Origin: Armatimonadota bacterium
Lineage (GTDB): Bacteria; Armatimonadota; HRBIN16
Length of the DNA: 64,000 nucleotides
NCBI GenBank assembly: GCA_026003195.1
Contig: BPGU01000001.1
Location: 479,298 to 543,297 of the forward strand
Direction: 5' to 3'
Each line of letters begins with the position of its first letter. The stretch's first letter is position 1. A program made the translations under genes and the position numbers. The notes beneath the pieces were generated by a model that was not told where the DNA came from, did not search any database, and saw only the letters and a list, made by a program, of their open reading frames with translations. Of the stretch, positions 11,549-21,080 are shown piece by piece.

Positions 11549-12757
11549 ATGAGCCTTACACCAGAGCAAATGGAGATATTGCCCGGAGCCACCGAAGGTT
11601 CCATGGTCATCAATATGGGACCGCAGCATCCGAGCACGCACGGGGTGTTGCGCCTGGTGGTGGAGCTGGATGGTGAGACCATTGTAGATGTGGTCCCACA
11701 CATCGGCTACCTGCACACGGGCATCGAGAAGACCTGCGAGTACGAGCAGTACCAGAAGTGTATCCCCCTGGTGGAGCGGATGGACTATCTCTCCGCGATG
11801 AACAACTCGCTGGCGTTTGTACTGTCGGTGGAGAAGCTGCTGGACATCGAGGTCCCCCCACGTGGGGTGTGGATGCGCATGATTTTCAGCGAGCTGCAGC
11901 GCATCGCCAGCCATCTGGTGTGGCTGGGCACGCACGCGCTGGACCTCGGTGCGATGACCCCGTTCTTCTACTGCTTCCGCGAGCGCGAGCGCATTCTGGA
12001 TATGTTCGAGCACCTCTCCGGGGTGCGCATGTTTCCCTCGTGGATACAGGTGGGGGGCTGGCGGGCAGATATGCCCGAGGGATTGCTGGAGAAAATCGCA
12101 CAGTTTGTGGAAGAGTTTCCCGCCAAAGTGGACGACTACGAGGGGTTGTTGACGGAAAACCCGATATGGGTAGAACGCACCCGCAACATCGGCATCATCA
12201 CTACGGACGAGTGTATCGCTCTGGGTATCAACGGACCCATCCTGCGTGGAAGCGGTTACGCCTTCGACCTGCGCAAAGCCAACCCCTACCTCTACTATGA
12301 TCAGGTGGAGTTTGACATCCCGACCGGTACGGTCGGTGACGTGTACGACCGTTTCCTCGTGCGCGTGGAGGAGATGCGACAGGCAGCACGCATTATCCGA
12401 CAGTGCATCGAGCGCATCCCCGACGGACCGGTCAGCAGTGACGACCGCAAGGTGGTACCGCCCCCGCGCGAGGAACTGGATAACAGTATGGAATCGCTGA
12501 TACACCACTTCAAGCTGTGGACGGAGGGGTTCCGCCCTCCCGAGGGCGAGGCGTACGTGCCGATAGAGGGACCCAAGGGCGAAATCGGCTATTACGTAGT
12601 GAGCGATGGCAGTAACCGACCGTGGCGGGTGAAAACACGACCACCCTGCTTCATGAACCTGCAGGCTCTGCCTCTGATGAGCAAGGGGCACATGGTGGCG
12701 GACATCGTGGCTATTATCGGGAGCATTGATATCGTGCTGGGGGAGATCGACCGATGA
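11549..12757 (+). CDS. nuoD: NADH-quinone oxidoreductase subunit D
   Basis: 49-kDa subunit that with NuoB forms the quinone-binding pocket. The 402-residue protein shows MGPQHPSTHGVLRLVVELDG split around residue 30, HIGYLHTGIEK with the key His, YLSAMNNSLAF, and the C-terminal DIVAIIGSIDIVLGEIDR. Full length and intact. Starts after GGAGG at the usual distance and its stop overlaps nuoE. Confidence 0.97.
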   Translation: MSLTPEQMEILPGATEGSMVINMGPQHPSTHGVLRLVVELDGETIVDVVPHIGYLHTGIEKTCEYEQYQKCIPLVERMDYLSAMNNSLAFVLSVEKLLDIEVPPRGVWMRMIFSELQRIASHLVWLGTHALDLGAMTPFFYCFRERERILDMFEHLSGVRMFPSWIQVGGWRADMPEGLLEKIAQFVEEFPAKVDDYEGLLTENPIWVERTRNIGIITTDECIALGINGPILRGSGYAFDLRKANPYLYYDQVEFDIPTGTVGDVYDRFLVRVEEMRQAARIIRQCIERIPDGPVSSDDRKVVPPPREELDNSMESLIHHFKLWTEGFRPPEGEAYVPIEGPKGEIGYYVVSDGSNRPWRVKTRPPCFMNLQALPLMSKGHMVADIVAIIGSIDIVLGEIDR

Positions 12758-13434
12758 GCGAGGCGATACGTTTGAGCGAATATCCTCGCGTGCGGCGCAT
12801 CGATGGAAAACAGCCGCCCGAGCTGCGCTTTTCCGAGCAGGCGGTACAAGAGCTGGAGCGTATTAAACGTCACTATCCGAACAAGCGTGCAGCGATGCTG
12901 CCCGCGCTGTGGATTGCACAGCGGGAGTATGGTGGCTACCTGCCTCCAGAGGCGATGATGGAGGTGGCTTACCGCCTGGGCACCTCCTACGCGGTGGTGG
13001 AAGGCGTGGCTACCTTCTACACGATGTACAACAAGCGACCGGTGGGGCGGGTGATGCTGGAGGTATGCACCAATCTCACCTGCTCGATATGCGGCGGCTA
13101 CGAGATACTGCGCTACCTGGAGCAAAAGCTGGGCATCCGGGTGGGCGAAACCACGCCCGATGGACAATTCACCCTGACGGAGGTGGAGTGCCTGAACGAC
13201 TGCGGCAACGCCCCAGTGATGCAGGTGGGCGACCGGTATTTTGGCAATCTCACCCCGGAAAAGATAGACGCCCTGCTGGAGGAGCTGAGGAACAGCGAGG
13301 AGCACACGGTGGTGCAGCTGGCTGACACGGTGGTGCAGTGTCATCTGTCGGAGAGCGAACGGCAAGACATCGAGCGCGCGCTGGCAAAGGCGCAGACAAC
13401 AAACGAGGTCAGGCAGGACGGACAAGATGGCTGA
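12754..13434 (+). CDS. nuoE: NADH-quinone oxidoreductase subunit E
   Basis: 24-kDa thioredoxin-fold subunit carrying the N1a [2Fe-2S] cluster. The 226-residue protein has the four-cysteine ligand set, CTNLTC at about residue 109 and CLNDC about 40 residues later. It is longer than many NuoE (160-180) because of a C-terminal tail after the fold. ATG 12754 overlaps the nuoD stop; its end overlaps nuoF by 8 bp. Confidence 0.95.
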   Translation: MSEAIRLSEYPRVRRIDGKQPPELRFSEQAVQELERIKRHYPNKRAAMLPALWIAQREYGGYLPPEAMMEVAYRLGTSYAVVEGVATFYTMYNKRPVGRVMLEVCTNLTCSICGGYEILRYLEQKLGIRVGETTPDGQFTLTEVECLNDCGNAPVMQVGDRYFGNLTPEKIDALLEELRNSEEHTVVQLADTVVQCHLSESERQDIERALAKAQTTNEVRQDGQDG

Positions 13435-14716
13435 GCTGAAAGTTCTGTTCAAGGATATCGATGTCCCGGGCATCCAGACGCTGGAGGTATACGAGCAACA
13501 TGGCGGCTACAGTGCGCTGCGCAAAGCGCTGGGCATGACCCGCCAGCAGGTGATTGACGAGGTGAAGGCGTCAGGGGTGCGCGGGCGCGGCGGTGCAGGA
13601 TTTCCTGCATGGATCAAGTGGAACGGCATCCCGAAGGACGAGAGCAAACCGCACTACGTGCAGTGCAACGCCGATGAGGGCGAGCCGGGCACTTTTAAGG
13701 ACCGCGAGCTGATGATGCGCCATCCGCATCAGCTCATCGAGGGCATCGTTATCGCGGGCTACGCGACGCTCTCTAAGGTGGGTTACATCTACATCCGCGG
13801 GGAGTACACTGAACCCGCTCGGGTGATGCGCCGCGCTATCGACGAGGCGTATCGTGCCGGTTATCTGGGCAAGAACATCCTCGGCAGCGGGGTGGATTTT
13901 GACCTGTATATCCACATGGGCGCGGGCTCCTACGAGTGCGGTGAGGAATCGGCGATGATGAGCTCCATTATGGGCGAGCGGGGACAGCCTCGTCTGAAGT
14001 TTCCGCACGCTCCCCTGCCTACCATCGCCGGACTGTGGGACTGTCCGACACTGATTAACAATGTGGAGACCCTTTCGTGTGTGCCCGCCATCATCCGCAA
14101 CGGCGGCGCGTGGTACGCCTCGATGGGTACCGAGAAAAGCACCGGCACGAAGATTTTCTCCGTGAGCGGACACGTGAACAAGCCGGGCAACTACGAAGTG
14201 GAGATGGGCACGCCGCTGATGGAACTGCTGGAGCTGGCGGGTGGTGTGAAGGGCAAGCTGAAGGCGGTGATACCGGGCGGCTCATCTGTGCCCATCTTGC
14301 CTGCAGAGAAATGCGACGTGAACCTGGACTATGAATCGTTGCAGGCGGCGGGCACCATGTTGGGTTCCGGCGGATTCATGGTGTTGAATGATACGGTGTG
14401 CATCGTGAAGTTCATGCGGCGCACAGCTGCTTTCTACGCGCACGAGTCCTGCGGCAAGTGCACGCCCTGTCGGGAAGGTACGCGGTGGATGGTCAAAATC
14501 TTTGACCGCATCCTCGCGGGCGGTGGACGAATGGAGGACATCGATCTGCTGCTGGATATCTGCGATCAGATAGATGGGCGGTCGTACTGTGCGCTGGGCG
14601 ATGCGGCAGCATGGCCCATCCGCGCCAGCATCAAGCACTACCGGCATGAGTACGAGTACTTCATCCAGCACGGACGATCGCTCGTGGAAGCGGAGGGGAA
14701 GGCGGTTGCCACGTAG
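13427..14716 (+). CDS. nuoF: NADH-quinone oxidoreductase subunit F
   Basis: 51-kDa subunit with the NADH site, FMN and the N3 [4Fe-4S] cluster. The 429-residue protein has the glycine-rich NADH/FMN motifs GVRGRGGAGFPAWIKW and GAGSYECGEESAMMSS, and the cluster motif ESCGKCTPCREGT with the fourth Cys in YCALGDAA. Complete, typical length. Followed by a 44-bp gap before nuoG. Confidence 0.97.
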   Translation: MAELKVLFKDIDVPGIQTLEVYEQHGGYSALRKALGMTRQQVIDEVKASGVRGRGGAGFPAWIKWNGIPKDESKPHYVQCNADEGEPGTFKDRELMMRHPHQLIEGIVIAGYATLSKVGYIYIRGEYTEPARVMRRAIDEAYRAGYLGKNILGSGVDFDLYIHMGAGSYECGEESAMMSSIMGERGQPRLKFPHAPLPTIAGLWDCPTLINNVETLSCVPAIIRNGGAWYASMGTEKSTGTKIFSVSGHVNKPGNYEVEMGTPLMELLELAGGVKGKLKAVIPGGSSVPILPAEKCDVNLDYESLQAAGTMLGSGGFMVLNDTVCIVKFMRRTAAFYAHESCGKCTPCREGTRWMVKIFDRILAGGGRMEDIDLLLDICDQIDGRSYCALGDAAAWPIRASIKHYRHEYEYFIQHGRSLVEAEGKAVAT

Positions 14717-14760
14717 CCCTCATGGAAGCTTGACGCATGACAGGTGGAGGTTATGGGTAG

Positions 14761-17073
14761 ATGGCAGACCAGGAACTGGTGAACATAGAGATTAACGGCA
14801 TCGAACTGCAGGTGCCCAAGGGGGAAATGATTATCGAGTCCGCCAAGCGCATTGGCGTGGACATCCCCTTCTTTTGCTATCACCCCCGGCTGGGCAAGGG
14901 GCAGGCGGCGAACTGCCGCATGTGCCTGGTGGAGGTAGGAACCAAACAACCCGATGGCTCGGTGCGCATGATGCCCAAGCCGCAAACGTCGTGCAGTTTG
15001 CCTGCTAGTCAGGGGTTGGTGGTCTTCACCGACACGGTGGCGATCCAGAAGGCGCGAAGAGGCATTCTGGAGTTCTTGTTGATTAACCATCCGCTGGACT
15101 GCCCGATATGTGACCGTGGTGGCGAGTGCCCCCTGCAGAACAACACATTGTTCTACGGTCCCGGCGTCTCGCGCTTCGTGGAGGAGAAACGCCATCTGCC
15201 CAAAGCCTTCCCCATCAGCGATTATGTGGTGCTGGACCGCGAGCGGTGCATCCACTGCGCCCGTTGTACGCGATTCTCTCAAGAGATTTCCGGCGATGCC
15301 CAGCTGGACTTCCTGAAGCGCGGCGCGGACATGATGGTCAGCACCTTTGATGACACCGAGTTCACCTCACGCTTTTCGGGCAACACCATCGAGCTGTGTC
15401 CTGTCGGTGCGCTCACCAGCCGGGTGTACCGCTTCCGTGCTCGTCCGTGGGATATGAAGTCGCAGAAGAGCATCTGTACCCGCTGTTCCAACGGGTGTAA
15501 CATCTGGCTGGACTACCGCCCGAACCGATTGGTGCGCGTCTTGGGGCGCGAGAACGAGGCGGTCAACGAGGAGTGGACGTGCGACAAAGGCAAGTTCGGA
15601 CATGAATACATCAGCAGTGACCGGCGGCTGCTCAGTCCGCTCATCCGCAGGGATGGCAAGTTTGTCACAGCGAGCTGGGTGGAGGTGTACCAGCTGATTG
15701 CCTCGCGGATACGGCAGGCGGTGCAGGAACATGGAGCGAAAGCGGTGGGCGCCATTGGAGGGGCGCATCTTTCCAACGAGGAAACGTACGTGCTGCAGAA
15801 GCTCATGCGCGCGGCAATAGGCACCAACAATATCGACCATCGTCTGGAGCGCAACCAGCTGGCTGGCGGCGGCACGCTGCTGTCGCGACTGGGCGTGCCC
15901 TTCGCACAAAATGCCATCGCTGACATCGAGAAAGCAAAGACGGTGTTCATCTTTGGCTCGGAGCTGGTGGACGAACAGCCCATTGTGTTCTTGCGAGCAC
16001 GCAAGGCGTGGTATCGGCATGGCGCCAAGGTCGTGATCGCCTACCCTGAGGTGACCGAAACCGAGCTGCGCTTCGACGAGCCGCTGGTGCTGCGCTATCG
16101 TGAGGGAACCGAAATCGCGCTGGTTCATGGGTTGCTCTCTCTGTTGCTGGCTTCGGGCAGGGCGGCGATAGATGGACTGACACAGGATGAACAGCAGGCT
16201 TTGCAGGAGAAACTCCGCGCGTACACGCCCGAACAGGTAGCGATGACAACGGGCATCCCAGAGGAGCATCTGCGAGGAGCGGCGGAGTTGCTGGGCGAGG
16301 GCACAGTGGTCCTCTGCGGTGCGAAGGTACGCAACCATCCTGACTACGCCGGACTGATGGATGCGCTGGTGAACCTGACTGTGCTGACCGGCAACGCGGA
16401 GCGTGAGGATGGCGGAATAAACATCCTGCTGCCTGAGGTGAACTCGCATGGTGCGGCGGATATGGGCGCATTGCCCGATAGGCTGCCCGGATATGTGCCG
16501 GTAGATGACGAGGCAGCACGCCGGCAAATAGAGAGTGTTTGGGGGGGGGCCCTACCTGCCGATCCCGGCATGAGCACGCAGGAGATGCTGGAAGCCGCCG
16601 CGCGGGGACAGATGCAGGTGCTGTACATCGTGGGCGAGGACCCGGTGCAGAAGTACTACGACACTGAGCTGGCGCAACGCGCTCTGGAGAATGCCGGTTT
16701 TGTTATCGTGCAGGATCTGTTCCTGACCGAGAGTGCGCAGTATGCGGACGTGGTGCTGCCTGCGGCGAGCGTGGCGGAGAAAGAGGGTACTTTCACCAAC
16801 ACCGAACGGCGTGTGCAGCGGTTCTGGAAGGCTCTCGGATCGCCTTCGCCAGAGGTCAAGCCCGACCTGAACATCTTCGCGGAACTGGCGGTGTATTTGG
16901 GCAAGCCGATACCTGTTTTCTCCGCAGAGCAGGTGATGGAGGAAATCGGGAAGGTGTTCCCGGCGTACACGGTGTGTCGCTACGACGATATGCCTGCGGA
17001 AGGGGTTCGCGTGCCTGTTGGGTCTGCGGGACAGAGACCGGCTGCCCGGGAACAGGTCAGGGCGACACAGTAG
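14761..17073 (+). CDS. nuoG: NADH-quinone oxidoreductase subunit G
   Basis: 75-kDa subunit of complex I. In order: [2Fe-2S] ferredoxin-like domain (CYHPRLG, NCRMCLVEV, CSLP), the His-ligated region with CPICDRGGECPLQ, a [4Fe-4S] motif ERCIHCARCTRF with ELCPVGAL, then a molybdopterin-oxidoreductase-like domain to residue 770. At about residue 238 CTRCSNGC followed 27 residues later by Cys fits the C-x2-C-x3-C-x27-C motif of the off-path N7 cluster, which many NuoG have lost. ATG 14761; GGAGG upstream. Confidence 0.96.
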   Translation: MADQELVNIEINGIELQVPKGEMIIESAKRIGVDIPFFCYHPRLGKGQAANCRMCLVEVGTKQPDGSVRMMPKPQTSCSLPASQGLVVFTDTVAIQKARRGILEFLLINHPLDCPICDRGGECPLQNNTLFYGPGVSRFVEEKRHLPKAFPISDYVVLDRERCIHCARCTRFSQEISGDAQLDFLKRGADMMVSTFDDTEFTSRFSGNTIELCPVGALTSRVYRFRARPWDMKSQKSICTRCSNGCNIWLDYRPNRLVRVLGRENEAVNEEWTCDKGKFGHEYISSDRRLLSPLIRRDGKFVTASWVEVYQLIASRIRQAVQEHGAKAVGAIGGAHLSNEETYVLQKLMRAAIGTNNIDHRLERNQLAGGGTLLSRLGVPFAQNAIADIEKAKTVFIFGSELVDEQPIVFLRARKAWYRHGAKVVIAYPEVTETELRFDEPLVLRYREGTEIALVHGLLSLLLASGRAAIDGLTQDEQQALQEKLRAYTPEQVAMTTGIPEEHLRGAAELLGEGTVVLCGAKVRNHPDYAGLMDALVNLTVLTGNAEREDGGINILLPEVNSHGAADMGALPDRLPGYVPVDDEAARRQIESVWGGALPADPGMSTQEMLEAAARGQMQVLYIVGEDPVQKYYDTELAQRALENAGFVIVQDLFLTESAQYADVVLPAASVAEKEGTFTNTERRVQRFWKALGSPSPEVKPDLNIFAELAVYLGKPIPVFSAEQVMEEIGKVFPAYTVCRYDDMPAEGVRVPVGSAGQRPAAREQVRATQ

Positions 17074-17089
17074 ATACTGTCAGGATGAG

Positions 17090-18127
17090 GTGCGGGAGGA
17101 CGTGGAAGAGTTACTTTCTAACCCGTGGGTAGTCATACCGCTCCGGATCATCATTGTGCTCGGCTTCGTGCTGACGGCGGTACCGGGGCTGGTATGGCTG
17201 GAGCGGCGTGTACTGGCGCTCATGCAGATACGCAAAGGTCCGAATCGGGTGGGACCGGCTGGGTTGCTACAGCCCGTCGCCGACGGCATCAAGCTCTTCT
17301 TCAAAGAGGATGTTTTGCCGGAGCGGGTGGACCGGTTTATCTATTTTCTGGCGCCTGCGGGGTTCCTGATTCCGGTGCTCTGTGCGACGGCGGTGGTACC
17401 TTGGGGTCCCGACGACCGTTTGACGCCCATCGCGGATGTCAACATCGGCATCCTGTTCCTGCTGGCGATGACCTCTCTCACGGTGTATGGTATCGTGTTA
17501 GCGGGATGGTCGTCCAATAACAAGTATTCCTTGCTGGGCGGATTGCGTGCCTCCGCACAAACCATCTCCTACGAGCTGGGGATGGGATTGTCCATCATCG
17601 CGGTGGTTTTAATGTCAGGCTCGCTGTCGATGCGTGACATCGTGGCGAACCAGCAGGGGGATTGGGGCATGCTGCACTGGCACCTGTTCCGATTCTTCCC
17701 GCTGGGGCTCATCGCCACGGGAATCTTTCTGGTGTCTATGCTGGCAGAGACTAACCGCGCTCCGTTTGACTTGCCGGAAGCAGAAAGCGAGCTGATTGCG
17801 GGCTATCACACCGAGTACAGTAGCATGAAATTCGCCATGTTCTTCATGGGCGAGTATGCCAGCATGATTACCATCTCGGCGGTGATGGTGACGTTGTTCT
17901 TCGGGGGATGGCTTTCGCCTCTGCCCTTTGCGCCGTTCACGTGGATACCCGGTCCGGTGTGGTTCCTGCTCAAACTTGGGGTATTCATCTACTTCTTCAT
18001 CTGGGTGCGGGCGACGCTGCCACGCCTGCGCTACGATATGCTGATGAAGCTGGGCTGGCTGCGCTTGTTACCGACGGCACTGGTCAACCTGTTTCTGGTA
18101 GCGATGATTCTCTGGTGGCAGAAGTAG
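17090..18127 (+). CDS. nuoH: NADH-quinone oxidoreductase subunit H
   Basis: Membrane subunit joining the peripheral arm to the proton-pumping arm and forming the quinone channel. Eight or so hydrophobic helices with the signatures [47 protein letters not shown] and [10 protein letters not shown]. No ATG fits; I choose the GTG at 17090 (345 residues), four bases after AGGA; GTG 17102 is the alternative but sits too close to GGAGG. The open frame extends back into nuoG. nuoJ follows after 9 bp, leaving no room for nuoI. Confidence 0.93.
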   Translation: MREDVEELLSNPWVVIPLRIIIVLGFVLTAVPGLVWLERRVLALMQIRKGPNRVGPAGLLQPVADGIKLFFKEDVLPERVDRFIYFLAPAGFLIPVLCATAVVPWGPDDRLTPIADVNIGILFLLAMTSLTVYGIVLAGWSSNNKYSLLGGLRASAQTISYELGMGLSIIAVVLMSGSLSMRDIVANQQGDWGMLHWHLFRFFPLGLIATGIFLVSMLAETNRAPFDLPEAESELIAGYHTEYSSMKFAMFFMGEYASMITISAVMVTLFFGGWLSPLPFAPFTWIPGPVWFLLKLGVFIYFFIWVRATLPRLRYDMLMKLGWLRLLPTALVNLFLVAMILWWQK

Positions 18128-18136
18128 GAGGGAGAG

Positions 18137-18631
18137 GTGTTCGGACAGATACTTTTTGGCATCATGGCGTTGGTGATCGTGGTGACCTCTATCGGGGTGG
18201 TGGCGGTGCGCAATCCGGTGCGCAGTGCACTCAACCTGGTGGCGAACTTCTTCGCGCTGGCAGTGCTGTATCTGTTCCTGTACGCGCAGTTTGTGGCGGC
18301 GGTGCAGATTATCGTATATGCAGGCGCGATCATGGTGCTATTCCTGTTCACCATCATGCTGCTCAATTTGGGCGCTCCCGCAGAGATGGCGGAACGCTTC
18401 GAGTGGAAACGCCCCATTACCTGGGGGATGGCTCTCCTGTTTGTGATTGTGCTGGCAGGAGGGGTATTTGTCCGTCTGGGCGAAGCCCAGACGGTGCCGG
18501 AGGATATCGGCACGGTGCAGATGGTAGGCAAGTATCTGTTCACCGACTGGGTCTATCCCTTTGAACTCACTTCGGTACTTTTGCTGATTGCCATCGTGGG
18601 CGCCATTGTGATGGCGAAGCGGAGACTGTGA
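18137..18631 (+). CDS. nuoJ: NADH-quinone oxidoreductase subunit J
   Basis: Membrane subunit of complex I, 164 residues, five predicted helices. Landmarks are RNPVRSALNLVANFFALAVL and VAAVQIIVYAGAIMVLFLF, the pi-bulge helix region. GTG start at 18137 directly after GGAGGGAGAG. The next open frame is a micro-ORF starting one base after its stop. Confidence 0.95.
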   Translation: MFGQILFGIMALVIVVTSIGVVAVRNPVRSALNLVANFFALAVLYLFLYAQFVAAVQIIVYAGAIMVLFLFTIMLLNLGAPAEMAERFEWKRPITWGMALLFVIVLAGGVFVRLGEAQTVPEDIGTVQMVGKYLFTDWVYPFELTSVLLLIAIVGAIVMAKRRL

Positions 18632-18632
18632 A

Positions 18633-18719
18633 ATGGTGGTTGGCTGGAAGGAGCTGCTGGTTATTGTGGTAGTGGCGGTCGTGCTGAGTTTTATAGTTAG
18701 AGTCCTTCGGAGGCAGTAA
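18633..18719 (+). CDS. 28-residue single-helix micro-ORF between nuoJ and nuoK
   Basis: ATG 18633 to TAA 18719 encodes [20 protein letters not shown] plus IVRVLRRQ: one hydrophobic helix with a positively charged end. It fills the nuoJ-nuoK gap exactly, starting one base after the nuoJ stop and containing the GGAGG ribosome site of nuoK in its last codons. The first half looks like the N-terminus of TatA (GWKELLVI), but the FG hinge and amphipathic helix are absent. No strong ribosome site of its own is visible, so expression would depend on coupling to nuoJ. It could be a small complex I-associated peptide or just open spacer. Confidence 0.4.
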   Translation: MVVGWKELLVIVVVAVVLSFIVRVLRRQ

Positions 18720-18721
18720 GA

Positions 18722-19042
18722 ATGGATGCGGTGCCGATAAGCTGGTATCTCATGCTCAGTGCGTTCATGTTCGCCATGGGGGTGACGGGTGTGGTCATCC
18801 GGCGCAACCCGATTGTGATTTTCATGTGCATTGAGCTCATGCTCAACGCGGCGAATCTGGCGTTCCTTGCTTTTGCGAGACAGCAGGCTCAGCTGGGGGT
18901 GCAAGTCGCCGGTCAGGTGTTTGTGATTCTGGTCATGGCGGTTGCGGCGGCGGAGGTAGCCATCGGATTGGGTATTATCGTGGCGATCTACCGCCTGCGC
19001 GATACCATCAACGTGGACGAGATGAACTTGTTGAAGTTCTGA
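18722..19042 (+). CDS. nuoK: NADH-quinone oxidoreductase subunit K
   Basis: Antiporter-related membrane subunit, 106 residues, three helices. It carries [17 protein letters not shown] with the conserved membrane Glu, and a second Glu in [21 protein letters not shown] 18722, seven bases after GGAGG. Complete. Confidence 0.96.
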   Translation: MDAVPISWYLMLSAFMFAMGVTGVVIRRNPIVIFMCIELMLNAANLAFLAFARQQAQLGVQVAGQVFVILVMAVAAAEVAIGLGIIVAIYRLRDTINVDEMNLLKF

Positions 19043-19058
19043 GGAGTGAGGGCATTTG

Positions 19059-21077
19059 ATGAACAGTGTCTTTGACCTGATATGGGTAGTGATTGCCTTG
19101 CCGCTGGCGGGCTTCCTGTTCCACGCCTTCTTCGGGAAGCGCGTGGGCAAGAAGGCGGACGGCACGGTCGGTACAGCGGTGGTGCTGGGTGCATTCGCCC
19201 TGTCTGTGTACCTGTTGCTGGAACTGTTGAGGCTGCCTGCTGAGGAGCGACAGGTTGTCAGCACACTGTGGCGCTGGATAGAGGCGGGCACTTTTCGTGT
19301 TTCCTTCGAGGCTCTGGTAGACCCCCTCTCGCTGCTGATGGCGCTCATCGTCACCGGCGTCGGAGGGTTGATTCACCTCTACTCCACTGGCTACATGGCG
19401 GAGGACGAGGACTATCCGCGCTTCTTCACCTATATGAATCTGTTCATCGTGTTCATGCTCACGCTGGTGCTCAGCAATAACCTGTTAATGATGTTCGTGG
19501 GCTGGGAAGGCGTTGGCTTATGCTCGTATCTGCTCATCGGCTTCTGGTACAGGGACAAGGTGAACACTGATTCGGCGAACAAGGCTTTTATCGTCAACCG
19601 CATCGGCGACTGGGGCTTCATGCTGGCGGTGATACTGTCTTTCTGGACGTTTGGCACGTTGAGCTTCGCCGGTGAAGAGAACATGTTCCAGAAAGCGATA
19701 GAGATGAAGCAGGCGGGGATGCTGGCGCCGGGGGTGATTGCCGCGATTGCTCTGCTGCTGTTCGTGGGAGCAACCGGTAAATCGGCGCAGTTTCCGCTCT
19801 ATATGTGGCTGCCCGATGCCATGGCGGGTCCCACTCCGGTCTCCGCGCTCATTCACGCTGCCACCATGGTGACCGCAGGTGTGGTGATGGTGACGCGGTG
19901 CCATGTGTTCTACGAACTGGCTCCGACGGCGATGCTGGTGGTGGCGGTTATCGGTGTCTTCACCGCGATCTTCGCAGCAACCATCGCCATCGCGCAGACC
20001 GACATCAAGCGCGTGCTGGCGTACTCCACCGTGAGCCAGCTGGGTTACATGTTCCTGGGATGTGGCGTCGGAGCGTTCGCCTCCGGCATGTTCCATGTGA
20101 CCACGCACGCCTTCTTCAAGGCTCTGTTGTTCCTCGGTTCAGGCTCAGTGATACTGGCGATGCACCATGAGCAGGATATGCGGCGCATGGGTGGACTGGC
20201 GAAGTATCTGCCCATCACCTACTGGACAATGCTGGCGGGCTGGCTGGCGATTGCGGGTATTCCGCCACTGGCGGGCTTCTTCTCCAAAGATGAGATTCTG
20301 GCGTCCGCGTTCGGTACGCATGCCCTGCCGGTGAGTATGGGGCAGATTCTGTGGGCGGTGGGTCTGGTCACCGCTCTGTTGACCGCCTTCTACATGACGC
20401 GACTCATGGGCTTGACCTTCTGGGGCGAGCCACGCTGGGCGACCGCACACACTGCGCATCACGGCAAAGACGACGCACATGGTCATCACGGAGAGCCGAG
20501 CGAATCGCCTCCGAGCATGACCATTCCGCTCATGATACTGGCGGTGCTTTCGGTGGTGGGTGGCTTCGTCGGTGGGTTTGCTCCGTTACACATCCCGAAC
20601 CGTTTTGAAGCCTTTCTGGAGCCGTCTGCTGGGTTAAAGGTGCTGGGTGAGGAGGCTCTGGGGCATTTGCCGGTGAGCATCGAGTGGATACTGGTGGGTG
20701 CATCGGTGGCGGCGGCGGTGCTGGGCATCTGGTTCGGCTGGGCGCGCTACCGTGCAGGCTTACCTGAAAACGAACGTGAGCTGGCTGGAGTGCGCAAAGT
20801 GCTATACAACCAGTACTACTATGACTGGCTGATGGTCAAGGGTATCGGGCTGTGGTTGGGCGGCAAGATAGCCCACTGGATGTGGCAATTCGTCGACGTG
20901 CGCCTCATTGACGGACTGGTGAACGGTATTGCAGGCTTCACGGGCTGGACAGGCAACCGACTGCGGCGTGTACAGACTGGCTATGTGCGAAACTACGCCT
21001 TCACCATCCTGATAGGTGCCATTGTGCTGTTGATATGGTTTCTGGTGCGAGGAGCAAGTGCAGGTTTGACGAGGTAG
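19059..21077 (+). CDS. nuoL: NADH-quinone oxidoreductase subunit L
   Basis: Distal antiporter-like proton-pumping subunit, 672 residues. Landmarks: MFVGWEGVGLCSYLLIGFWY, FIVNRIGDWGFML, KSAQFPLYMWLPDAMAGPTP, SALIHAATMVTAGV and TTHAFFKALLFLGSGSVILA. The C-terminal lateral-helix region is present. I use ATG 19059; a TTG immediately before is also in frame. nuoM follows after 3 bp. Confidence 0.97.
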   Translation: MNSVFDLIWVVIALPLAGFLFHAFFGKRVGKKADGTVGTAVVLGAFALSVYLLLELLRLPAEERQVVSTLWRWIEAGTFRVSFEALVDPLSLLMALIVTGVGGLIHLYSTGYMAEDEDYPRFFTYMNLFIVFMLTLVLSNNLLMMFVGWEGVGLCSYLLIGFWYRDKVNTDSANKAFIVNRIGDWGFMLAVILSFWTFGTLSFAGEENMFQKAIEMKQAGMLAPGVIAAIALLLFVGATGKSAQFPLYMWLPDAMAGPTPVSALIHAATMVTAGVVMVTRCHVFYELAPTAMLVVAVIGVFTAIFAATIAIAQTDIKRVLAYSTVSQLGYMFLGCGVGAFASGMFHVTTHAFFKALLFLGSGSVILAMHHEQDMRRMGGLAKYLPITYWTMLAGWLAIAGIPPLAGFFSKDEILASAFGTHALPVSMGQILWAVGLVTALLTAFYMTRLMGLTFWGEPRWATAHTAHHGKDDAHGHHGEPSESPPSMTIPLMILAVLSVVGGFVGGFAPLHIPNRFEAFLEPSAGLKVLGEEALGHLPVSIEWILVGASVAAAVLGIWFGWARYRAGLPENERELAGVRKVLYNQYYYDWLMVKGIGLWLGGKIAHWMWQFVDVRLIDGLVNGIAGFTGWTGNRLRRVQTGYVRNYAFTILIGAIVLLIWFLVRGASAGLTR

Positions 21078-21080
21078 ACG

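Noticed and set aside
11450..12691. 413-codon minus-strand frame opposite nuoD
   Set aside because: Antisense to a fully conserved complex I subunit; composition is that of a reverse-frame shadow. Similar long shadows at 15367-16527, 24010-25080 and 35576-36628 were dropped for the same reason.
18633..18719. Micro-ORF as a true TatA
   Set aside because: Only the first dozen residues look like TatA; the FG hinge and amphipathic helix are missing, so I report it as an unnamed micro-ORF.
19634..19650. TGGCACG inside nuoL as a sigma-54 site
   Set aside because: No GC-containing -12 element at the required spacing; coding sequence.
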